NCBI RefSeq assembly: GCF_000718635.1 | Contig: NZ_JOBF01000018.1 | Coordinates: 62,001 to 126,000 of the forward strand | Reading direction: 5' to 3' | Length of the DNA stretch: 64,000 nt | From: Streptomyces varsoviensis | GTDB lineage: Bacteria > Actinomycetota > Actinomycetes > Streptomycetales > Streptomycetaceae | Part shown: in pieces, positions 16,148 to 23,750 of the stretch | How the letters are laid out: each line of letters starts with the position of its first letter | Numbering within the stretch: position 1 is the stretch's first letter | Translations under genes and position numbers: made by a program | The notes under the pieces: generated by a model | Databases searched by the model: none | Seen by the model: only the letters and a program-made list of their open reading frames with translations | What the model was told of the DNA's origin: nothing

Positions 16148-17437
16148 ATGACGGACATGACGGACCCGTACTTGATCATCTCCTCCGACTCGCACGCCGG
16201 ACTGCCCACCGAGGAGTACCGGCCGTATCTGGACACGAGGTTCCACCGCGACTTCGACGAATTCCTTGGACAGCGCGAGAGCCGCCGCGCGGAGATGACC
16301 CGCCTGGGCATCCGGAACGAGACCTTCGCCACCAAGTGGTTCGAGGAGCACGAGGAGGGGCTGCGCGGCGGCTGGGACGCGGCGCAGCGGGCGAAGGAAC
16401 TCGACGGCGACGGGGTGGCGGGCGAGGTCGTCTTCCCGGACGCCGACGCCGTCGACAGCCGCACCGCCGCCCCCTTCGGCGTCGGCCTCGGCCTCTCCGG
16501 CGACCAGGACCCGGACCTCGGCATGGCGGGCGCCCAGGCCCACAACCGCTGGCTCGCCGACTTCTGCGCGCACGACCCGAAGAGGCACTGCGGCGTCGCC
16601 CTGCTGCCCATCACCGGCGACGTGGGCCGCGTGGTCGGCGAGATCCACCGCGCCAAGGAGGCCGGGCTCGGCGCGCTGATGATCCCCGCCATGTGGGTCG
16701 ACAAGGCCCCCTACCACGACCGCCGCTACGACCCGGTGTGGGCGGCCGCCGCCGAGGCCCGGATGCCGGTGATCACCCACTCGGGGGCCGCGCCGCGCCA
16801 CGAGTACGGCGACCACCTCGGCATCTACGTCTCCGAGGTGACCTGGTGGCCCGCCAGGCCGCTGTGGTTCATGCTCTGGTCCGGCGTCTTCGAGCGCCAC
16901 CCCGGTCTGCGGTTCGGCATCGCCGAGTCGGGCTGCTGGTGGCTGCCCAACCTGCTGTGGTTCATGGACCGCCTCTACCTCGGCTCGCACGGCGGCAAGA
17001 AGCTCTCGCCCTTCGCCGAACTCAAACGCCCGCCGCACGAGTACCTGGACCGCAACATCTTCATCTGCGCCACCAACACCAAGCGGCGCGAACTCGCCCA
17101 GCGCTACGAGATCGGCGTCGACAACATCCTGTGGGGCAGCGACTTCCCGCACCCCGAGGGCACCTGGCCGCGCACGCGGGAGTGGCTGCGCAGCACGTTC
17201 CACGACATCCCCATCGGCGAGACCCGCCGCATGCTCGGCCAGTCGGCCGCCGAGGTCTTCGGCTTCGACGTCCCGGCCCTGACCGAAGTGGCCCGCCGCA
17301 TCGGCCCCCTCCCGTCCGACCTGGGCCAGAACGCGAACCAGGCACCCGTCGAGGCGTCCTGGCGACGGTCGCGGGAGACGGGGCGGCACTGGCTGACGGG
17401 GTTCGACTTCCCGTACGTAGGGGTCGGCGATGACTGA
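16148..17437 (+). CDS. amidohydrolase 2 family metal-dependent hydrolase (first of pair)
   Basis: A 429-residue TIM-barrel protein starting at ATG 16148 after a GAGGAG box. The N-terminal ISSDSHAGLPTEEYRPYL has SDSH where family members read DxH for the metal. HNRWLADFCAHDP at about residues 135-147, MPVITHSGAAPRHEYGD with the ligand His, and a final NILWGSDFPHPEGTWP with the conserved Asp complete the barrel. Relatives include decarboxylases (ACMSD, gamma-resorcylate) and hydrolases. It overlaps the next gene by eight bases, so the two are coupled. Confidence 0.87.
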   Translation: MTDMTDPYLIISSDSHAGLPTEEYRPYLDTRFHRDFDEFLGQRESRRAEMTRLGIRNETFATKWFEEHEEGLRGGWDAAQRAKELDGDGVAGEVVFPDADAVDSRTAAPFGVGLGLSGDQDPDLGMAGAQAHNRWLADFCAHDPKRHCGVALLPITGDVGRVVGEIHRAKEAGLGALMIPAMWVDKAPYHDRRYDPVWAAAAEARMPVITHSGAAPRHEYGDHLGIYVSEVTWWPARPLWFMLWSGVFERHPGLRFGIAESGCWWLPNLLWFMDRLYLGSHGGKKLSPFAELKRPPHEYLDRNIFICATNTKRRELAQRYEIGVDNILWGSDFPHPEGTWPRTREWLRSTFHDIPIGETRRMLGQSAAEVFGFDVPALTEVARRIGPLPSDLGQNANQAPVEASWRRSRETGRHWLTGFDFPYVGVGDD

Positions 17438-18728
17438 CGCCGGCCGCGAGGCGGTGGCGTCGGCGGTGGCTGAGGGGGGCGAGCCCGGCCCTCCGGCCCC
17501 GGCCGACCGCTACACGGTCATCTCGGCCGACTGCCACGCCGGGGCGGACCTCCTCGACTACCGGCCGTACCTGGAACGCGCCCACCACGAGGCGTTCGAC
17601 GCCTGGGCCGCCACATACGTCAACCCGTACGAGGACCTCCTCGCCGACTCCGCCGACCGCAACTGGAACTCCGACCGCCGCCTGGCCGAACTGGAGGCGG
17701 ACGGCATCGTCGCCGAGGTCGTCTTCCCCAACACCATCCCGCCGTTCTTCCCCAGCGCCGCGCTCATGGCCCCCGCCCCGACACGGGAGGAATTCGCCCA
17801 GCGCTGGGCCGGACTGCGCGCCCACAACCGCTGGCTCGCCGACTTCTGCGCGGCGGCCCCGGGCCGCCGCGCGGGCGTGGCGCAGATCCTGCTGAACGAC
17901 GTCGAGGAGGCCGTACGAGAAGTCCACTGGGCGAAGGCAGCGGGCCTGACCGGCGGCATCCTCCTCCCCGGCACCCCACCGGGCTCCGGCCTCCCGGAAC
18001 TGCACTCCCGGACGTACGACCCCCTATGGGCCGCCTGCGCGGAACTCGACATCCCGGTCAACCACCACGCGGGTTCCGCGTCCCCGCCGCTGGGCGACGA
18101 GCCTTCGGCCCGTGCCGTCTTCATGGTCGAGACGACGTGGTTCTCACACCGCGCGCTATGGCACCTGATCTTCGGCGGCGCCTTCCACCGCCACCCCGGC
18201 CTGCGCCTCGTCCTCACAGAACAGGGCTCCGGCTGGATCCCCGGGGTCCTGGACATGCTGGACTACTACCACGGGCGTCTGGTCGCCGCTTCAACACGAG
18301 CGACCGCGACCGCCGAGGCCAAATTCGGTGTGGGCCTGGCCGATTCAATGGGCCCACCCCCGAGCGAGACATGGCACACCAACTGCTCCGTCGGCGCCAG
18401 CTTCATGCGCCCTCACGAAGTGCCACTCCGCCACCGAATCGGCCTCGACAAGATCATGTGGGGGAGCGACTACCCACATGACGAGGGGACTTACCCGTAT
18501 ACGCGCGAGGGACTGCGGGCGGCTTTCGCGGGGGTCGCGAGGGAGGAAGTGGCAGCAATGGTCGGCGGCAACGCGGCCCGCATCTACGGCTTCGACTTGG
18601 CGCTCTTGAACTCCATAGCGGCCAAGGCAGGCCCCACGGTCACCGAGATCGCACACCCCCTGGAGGAGCCACCAGAGGACGCTACAAGCCCGGTATTCGC
18701 GAAGGGGGCTTCTTTGCGGGTTTGGTAA
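17430..18728 (+). CDS. amidohydrolase 2 family metal-dependent hydrolase (second of pair)
   Basis: A 432-residue paralogue of the preceding protein. It has VISADCHAGADLLDYRPYL near the N-terminus, HNRWLADFCAAAPGRRAGVA, DIPVNHHAGSASPP and KIMWGSDYPHDEGTYPYT. The first motif reads DCH instead of DSH. The overlapping start (ATGACTGA) implies equal expression and perhaps a hetero-oligomer or sequential reactions. The last 400 bases are less GC-rich than the start, in line with the AT-richer DNA that continues into the convergent NACHT gene, whose stop is only four bases away. Confidence 0.87.
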   Translation: MTDAGREAVASAVAEGGEPGPPAPADRYTVISADCHAGADLLDYRPYLERAHHEAFDAWAATYVNPYEDLLADSADRNWNSDRRLAELEADGIVAEVVFPNTIPPFFPSAALMAPAPTREEFAQRWAGLRAHNRWLADFCAAAPGRRAGVAQILLNDVEEAVREVHWAKAAGLTGGILLPGTPPGSGLPELHSRTYDPLWAACAELDIPVNHHAGSASPPLGDEPSARAVFMVETTWFSHRALWHLIFGGAFHRHPGLRLVLTEQGSGWIPGVLDMLDYYHGRLVAASTRATATAEAKFGVGLADSMGPPPSETWHTNCSVGASFMRPHEVPLRHRIGLDKIMWGSDYPHDEGTYPYTREGLRAAFAGVAREEVAAMVGGNAARIYGFDLALLNSIAAKAGPTVTEIAHPLEEPPEDATSPVFAKGASLRVW

Positions 18729-18732
18729 GGCG

Positions 18733-21700
18733 CTATAGGCGGACCAGGCGTTCGGGCGGGAACTGGTCATCGCCGATTGTCGGAGTCTTGGCAATGACCG
18801 TGACGGTGAGATTCTCCAGGTCGGCCAATGGGCTCAGGTCGATCGGGACTCCTGACAGTGCGCAGTGCGATAGCCAGAGGGATGTGAGGTCGGGCAGTTC
18901 ACGCAACGAGTTGAGGCCGTTGGGGATGTCGCACCGCCATAAGGAGATTTTCTGCAGTCTCGTGAGACGGCTCACCAGGGCCAGGTCGAGCGAACTTAGT
19001 TCCTCCAGGGATAATTCGGTCAACCGTGTGAGGGGATTTGTCCTGGACAGCTGATCCAACTGTGTAGCGCCGCCGAGCCCGAGGGTAGTGAGGTGAGGCC
19101 AGCGTTCAATACCTTCCAAACTCAGATAGCGCATGCCGTGACGGAGACGGAGCTTTGTGAGCTGAGGGCCGACCGGTAGTTCTCCTACGTGGTCCGCAAT
19201 CACAGGATGGTCGAGTGAAAAAGATCGGAGGTTTGGCATGTCCCGCAGCGGTTCCAATGAGATGTCAGGGTGGACATCGAGAAGGAATAGGGCGCTTATT
19301 TTGGGACCAGCTAATGGTCTTAGATCTCTTACTTCTGGGCAGTGGCTGAGTGAGACCTCACGCAGGTGGAGAGCAGAAGCGAATGAGGATAGGTCCCGGA
19401 GGGTGTGATTGTCGAAGATGACGATTTTTTCCACCCCGTTGGTAAGGAGTAATGGCTCAAGGTTGGCGTGAGGGCCGCGTACAAATACGCGGTGTACTTC
19501 TGGGATGTGACGCAAGGCGGCGAGTTGCTCTGTGCTCTCCACTTCTAGTTCGGCATGCTCCCATGAATGGCGATTCAGAATTTCCCGAGCGTACGGCTCT
19601 GTTTCGAAAGAGCCCCAAGCCTGCGCAACTTCGAATGCGACACGTGAACGCGTGTCCTCTCGGAACCTGGATATCAGCCCGAAGGCGACATCCCCCTTGA
19701 CCAGCCCCGCTGTTCGTACCACCGCCGCCGCGGCATCCTCGTCGAGTCCGTCCGGCCCCGGCAGCAGTTCGAGAACAAGCTCGCCGACCTTGGCCAGGCC
19801 CTCGGCATCCTCATCGCTACGCGGCGGCAGCAACTCCGCCGTCCGCCCCTCCACATCCTCCCGAAGCGCGGGGTCCAACTCCGGCGCATGTTCCAGACAT
19901 GCCGCTGCCAGCAGCACAAGCCGCTGCCGGTGCCCCTTCACCCGCTCCGCCCGCCGCAGCAACTGCCGGAGCAGCCGCGCCCGCTCCTCTACCCGGGCGT
20001 GCCCCACCGCCATCCGTACGACGTCGTCCCACTGGTCGTCATGTGCGTTGCGGACCAGCAACCCGAAGTCGCGTGTTTCGACCGCCTCCTTAGACCCCAG
20101 GTAGTCCTGAAACGTCCGATGGACGAAGTTCACCGAACCGGGGATCGGTTCGAGGAGCAGGCCGCTGCGGTTGAGCAGGTGGTTGAAGACCGCCTGTGCG
20201 TCACCCTGCGCCCGTACCTGCGGCATGGCGGCCAGCCAGCCGTCGATCATCTCGACGGCTTCCGCGCACGTCGCCTCCGCCTGCCCGTTGCGGATCAGCC
20301 AGTACGCCAGGCGCTGGAGCAGCAGCATCTGCTCGTCACGCGTCAGGTCGACGCCCTCCACCCCGGCGATCTCCCGCTCCGTGTCGCGCCGTACGAGCAG
20401 CATGTCCAGGGAGGCGTCGTACAGCTCCTTGCGGGCGCGGGGGAGGTGCATGCGGCGGTCGCGGTTGAGGGCGCAGAGGAGGGCGCACATCAGGGGGTTT
20501 GTGGCGAGCTGACCCAGCTCGCGGCGCGAGGTGACGGCTTGCTGGAGGGAGTGTTCGTAACCGTCCAAGAGCTGCTGTTGCCGAGAATCGGCACACTCCT
20601 CACGAGCCGCCAAATGCCAATGCTCGATGAACTTCCGAATGTCCTCGCGCCCCATCGGCAGCAGCGAATGCGCTGTAAAGCCCTGCCCCTGCAACCAGTC
20701 CTCCGGGACGGCGGAGGGACGGGTGGTGACGATGTACCGGGCATGCGGAAACGCGGCCAAGAGGGACCGCAGCCACTCCCTGGTGCGCTGCCGCAGCGCC
20801 GACGGGACCTCGTCCACGCCGTCCACCAGGACCAGCGCCCGCCCCGCGGTGAGCAGTTCCTCCACCCACCCCGCCGGCGCCGCCCCCGCCAGCGGATTGC
20901 CGGTGGCGGCCAGGAATTCGCCCGGCAGCGGCAGCGTCTCGCGCGTCGCGAAGGACCGCAGCCGCAGCATGAACGGCACGTAGCCGTTCCAGTCGGTCAG
21001 CGTCTGCCCGAAGCCGCGGCGCGCCGCATTGGTGGCGAGCCATTGCATGAGCGTGCTCTTGCCCGAGCCGGCCGGGCCGCGCAGCAGCATGCGATCGCAA
21101 CCCGCCAGCGCCTGTTCGGCCGAGACCGAGACCGAGACGGCCATAGGCTGGGCCGTCGGTTCCAAGCCGTAGTGGTGCTCGGCCTCGCTGCTCATGCTCA
21201 GCGTGATGTACGCGGTGCTCAGCGGCCACTCCCGCGCCCCCGTACATCCGAGCGTCAGCCCGAAGAGCTGGAGCCTGCCGTGCGTCGCCTCGACGTACTG
21301 CCCGTAGCGCTCCTCGAACGCAAGGGCCCGAGCCTCGGGCGCCGGCCCCAGCCTCTCCCGTACGGCCTCCAGTGCCCGCCCCGTCTCGCCCGACCGCCGC
21401 ACCAACTCCACGTCCGTACGCGCCGGGAAGGACCGCAGCGACGTCACGTACTCCACGAGGTGCGAGCAAGCGGCATCCAGCAACTCCCCGAACAGCGCCG
21501 CTCCCACCTCGCCGAGCCCCGCCCGTTCCGGCAGGCCAGGGGAGTGCCCCAAGAGCACCGCCCGCAGCCGCGCCGGATCGAGGTCCGCGGCGAACAGCGT
21601 CTCCTGGTCGATGGTTTCAGCGCCGCAGAAGACGTCGCACACCGCGTCGACCGCCGCTCGCCTCTCATGCTCCGGCAGCGACGGGGGCCCGACCCCCGAC

Positions 21701-21894
21701 AGCCGCCGAGCCAGCCACTCCACCAGCCGCACCGTCTCCTGCTCGCCCAGCCGCTCGGGGCGCCGCCCCGCCCGCGCCGGGCTGCCCGGCTTGCGTACGA
21801 GCCCCGCCCCCGGGTTCTTGGCGATCAGCGACTTGGCGAGCGCGCTCACGACCGTGGTCGCCAACCGTAGGACGACCGCCTCCGCCCCCTGCAT
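18733..21894 (-). CDS. NACHT NTPase with C-terminal leucine-rich repeats (STAND protein)
   Basis: A 1053-residue protein starting at ATG 21894 after a GGGAGGTGG box. Residues 1-250 are a helical N-terminal region of unknown role beginning MQGAEAVVLRLATTVV. The NACHT core has Walker A GPAGSGKST at 273-281, Walker B ALVLVDGVDEVPS at 353-365 and sensor ARYIVTTRPSA at 385-395, with a downstream winged-helix/helical part (HRTFQDYLGSKEAVE). From about residue 790 come roughly nine leucine-rich repeats, for example LREVSLSHCPEVRDL and LTELSLEELSSLDL. Bacterial NACHT proteins are known antiphage sensors. The LRR third is about 50-55% GC against about 75% for the NACHT part, and it holds three TTA codons (19450, 19312, 19012). 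No partner gene is adjacent. Confidence 0.9.
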   Translation of the reverse strand: MQGAEAVVLRLATTVVSALAKSLIAKNPGAGLVRKPGSPARAGRRPERLGEQETVRLVEWLARRLSGVGPPSLPEHERRAAVDAVCDVFCGAETIDQETLFAADLDPARLRAVLLGHSPGLPERAGLGEVGAALFGELLDAACSHLVEYVTSLRSFPARTDVELVRRSGETGRALEAVRERLGPAPEARALAFEERYGQYVEATHGRLQLFGLTLGCTGAREWPLSTAYITLSMSSEAEHHYGLEPTAQPMAVSVSVSAEQALAGCDRMLLRGPAGSGKSTLMQWLATNAARRGFGQTLTDWNGYVPFMLRLRSFATRETLPLPGEFLAATGNPLAGAAPAGWVEELLTAGRALVLVDGVDEVPSALRQRTREWLRSLLAAFPHARYIVTTRPSAVPEDWLQGQGFTAHSLLPMGREDIRKFIEHWHLAAREECADSRQQQLLDGYEHSLQQAVTSRRELGQLATNPLMCALLCALNRDRRMHLPRARKELYDASLDMLLVRRDTEREIAGVEGVDLTRDEQMLLLQRLAYWLIRNGQAEATCAEAVEMIDGWLAAMPQVRAQGDAQAVFNHLLNRSGLLLEPIPGSVNFVHRTFQDYLGSKEAVETRDFGLLVRNAHDDQWDDVVRMAVGHARVEERARLLRQLLRRAERVKGHRQRLVLLAAACLEHAPELDPALREDVEGRTAELLPPRSDEDAEGLAKVGELVLELLPGPDGLDEDAAAAVVRTAGLVKGDVAFGLISRFREDTRSRVAFEVAQAWGSFETEPYAREILNRHSWEHAELEVESTEQLAALRHIPEVHRVFVRGPHANLEPLLLTNGVEKIVIFDNHTLRDLSSFASALHLREVSLSHCPEVRDLRPLAGPKISALFLLDVHPDISLEPLRDMPNLRSFSLDHPVIADHVGELPVGPQLTKLRLRHGMRYLSLEGIERWPHLTTLGLGGATQLDQLSRTNPLTRLTELSLEELSSLDLALVSRLTRLQKISLWRCDIPNGLNSLRELPDLTSLWLSHCALSGVPIDLSPLADLENLTVTVIAKTPTIGDDQFPPERLVRL

Positions 21895-22041
21895 CCGCCG
21901 CCACCTCCCGAGTGCGCGATGTCGGAGCCAGTATCCGCGCCCACCCCCGCCCCGACAGGCCGAACCGGCGGTAACCCTTGTCTGGTACCGATGGGTAACA
22001 ACCCCTAGCGGCGTGGCCGCCCGGCCGCCTATGGTGCGGCC

Positions 22042-22944
22042 ATGCCTCATCTGCCCGATGTCGTGATGTGGTCCATACCCGCCTTCGTCCTGCTCACCGT
22101 TCTGGAGATGGTGAGCTACCGGCGGCACCCCGCGCAGGAGAGCGGGGCGGCGGGGTATGAGGCGAAGGACGCTGCGACGAGTATCGGGATGGGCGTCGGG
22201 AGCCTCGTCTTCGACGCGCTCTGGAAGATCCCGATCGTGGCGATCTACACCGCGGTCTATGAGCTGACGCCGCTCCGCGTCCCCGTCCTCTGGTGGACGC
22301 TGCCGCTGATGCTGCTCGCGCAGGACTTCTTCTACTACTGGTCGCACCGGGGCCATCACGTCATCCGCGTGCTGTGGGCCTGCCATGTGGTGCACCACTC
22401 CAGCGAGAAGTTCAACCTGACGACCGCGCTGCGGCAGCCGTGGACGACGCTGACCGTGTGGCCGTTCTACGTGCCGATGATCGCGCTCGGGGTGCATCCG
22501 GCGGCGGTGGCGTTCTGTTCGTCGGCCAACCTCGTCTATCAGTTCTGGGTGCACACGGAGCGGATCGGCAGGCTGCCGCGGCCGTTCGAGTACGTGCTGA
22601 ACACGCCGTCCCACCACCGCGTGCACCACGCCTCGCAGGGCGGCTACCTCGACCGCAACTTCGGCGGCATCCTGATCATCTGGGACCGGATGTTCGGCTC
22701 CTTCGTGCCGGAGACGGAGCGGCCGGTCTACGGGCTCACCAAGAACATCCGGACGTTCAACCCGCTGCGCGTCGCCACCCACGAGTACGTCGCCATCGCG
22801 CGCGACGTACGGGCCGCGACGAGCTGGCGCGAGCGGGCCGGGCGGGTGTTCCGGGGGCCGGGGTGGCAGCCCGTACGGACGACGGTCGGGGAGGCCGGGG
22901 AAACGGCTCCGGCTCGTACCGTCGCCCCCGAACGCGTCGCATGA
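22042..22944 (+). CDS. sterol desaturase/fatty acid hydroxylase superfamily membrane enzyme
   Basis: A 300-residue integral membrane di-iron enzyme. The histidine motifs are present: SHRGHHV at about residues 106-112, HVVHHSSEKFN at about 120-130, and HHRVHHASQGG at about 196-206. At least four hydrophobic segments flank them. Superfamily members hydroxylate or desaturate sterols, carotenoids and alkylglycerols. It is divergent from the NACHT gene and overlaps a lysoplasmalogenase gene by an ATGA, which hints at an ether-lipid substrate. Confidence 0.9.
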   Translation: MPHLPDVVMWSIPAFVLLTVLEMVSYRRHPAQESGAAGYEAKDAATSIGMGVGSLVFDALWKIPIVAIYTAVYELTPLRVPVLWWTLPLMLLAQDFFYYWSHRGHHVIRVLWACHVVHHSSEKFNLTTALRQPWTTLTVWPFYVPMIALGVHPAAVAFCSSANLVYQFWVHTERIGRLPRPFEYVLNTPSHHRVHHASQGGYLDRNFGGILIIWDRMFGSFVPETERPVYGLTKNIRTFNPLRVATHEYVAIARDVRAATSWRERAGRVFRGPGWQPVRTTVGEAGETAPARTVAPERVA

Positions 22945-23750
22945 GCCGGCGGCAGCAGACCGTCGCCGCCCGCACCACCGGCCTCCTCTTCGCCGCCCTC
23001 GTCGCCCTCCACCTCCTCGCCCTCGCCGCCCACCTCGACGGCGCGCACCACCTCACCAAACCCGCGCTGATGCCCGCCCTCGCCCTGCACGCCGCCGCCC
23101 GGGGCGCGCCCCGCTCGCTGATCGCCGCGCTGCTCTTCGGCTGCGGCGGCGACACGCTCCTGCAACTCGACGACCGGGCCGCCTTCCTCGCCGGAATGGC
23201 CTCCTTCGCCGCCGGGCACGTCTGCTACCTCGTTCTCTTCGCCCGCCACCAGTCGAAGAGCGGCGGCCCCCGCAAGTACGCACTCGGCGCCGCCTACGGC
23301 GCCGCCTGGCTCGTCACCGTCGCCCTCCTGTGGCCCGGCCTCGAAGCCGGGCTGCGCCTCCCCGTGGCCGGGTACGCGCTGCTGCTGACCGCCATGGCGC
23401 TGGGCGCGACGCGCGTCGGGGCGCGGGCGGCGGCGGGCGGGCTGCTGTTCCTGGTGTCGGACACGCTCATCGCGAGCGGCCTCGCCGACTGGCCGCAGCC
23501 GCCCGCGCCGCAGCTCTGCATCATGGCCACCTACGTGGCGGCCCAGTACCTGCTCGCGGACGGGCTGCTACGGGCGGGCAGCGGCCGGACACGCACGTGG
23601 GGCCGGGGACGCACGTGGGGCCGGGCACGCACGTGGTGCCGGGCACGCACGTGGGGCCGGACACGCACGTGGGGCCGGGCGTGTGCCGCCCGGCCCCACG
23701 GTTCCCTCACTCAGCCGGAGGTCAGTCCTCCACCGCCTTCAGGGCGTTGA
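22941..23750 (+). CDS. lysoplasmalogenase (YhhN/TMEM86) family membrane protein with repeat-derived tail
   Basis: A 269-residue protein starting at ATG 22941 in an ATGA overlap. Residues 10-210 form about eight hydrophobic helices with family marks KPALMPALAL, LLFGCGGDTLLQLD and GGLLFLVSDTLIA. The family hydrolyses the vinyl-ether bond of lysoplasmalogens. From about residue 212 the sequence becomes GRTRTWGRGRTWGRARTW, coded by 18-bp tandem repeats, then runs through a terminator hairpin and over the end of the convergent protease gene. The original C-terminus probably ended near residue 212. Confidence 0.82.
   Translation: MSRRQQTVAARTTGLLFAALVALHLLALAAHLDGAHHLTKPALMPALALHAAARGAPRSLIAALLFGCGGDTLLQLDDRAAFLAGMASFAAGHVCYLVLFARHQSKSGGPRKYALGAAYGAAWLVTVALLWPGLEAGLRLPVAGYALLLTAMALGATRVGARAAAGGLLFLVSDTLIASGLADWPQPPAPQLCIMATYVAAQYLLADGLLRAGSGRTRTWGRGRTWGRARTWCRARTWGRTRTWGRACAARPHGSLTQPEVSPPPPSGR
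23582..23680 (+). repeat. five copies of an 18-bp tandem repeat
   Basis: Units of ACGCACGTGGGGCCGGGG or close variants repeat five times at the 3' end of the lysoplasmalogenase gene, encoding RTWGRA units. The last copy is also the left arm of the terminator hairpin at 23668-23700. Confidence 0.85.
23668..23700. terminator. 14-bp stem hairpin between convergent genes
   Basis: CGTGGGGCCGGGCG at 23668-23681 pairs exactly with 23687-23700 over TGTGC. It lies 22 bases past the protease stop on the minus strand and inside the extended tail of the plus-strand gene. Confidence 0.7.

Noticed and set aside
18733..22782. Longer NACHT protein starting at 22782
   Set aside because: The extension would run antisense through the sterol desaturase gene; ATG 21894 has a strong ribosome-binding site.
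22042..23750. Membrane-enzyme pair as effector partners of the NACHT protein
   Set aside because: They are divergent and have their own coherent lipid-metabolism logic; proximity alone does not support a joint defence system.
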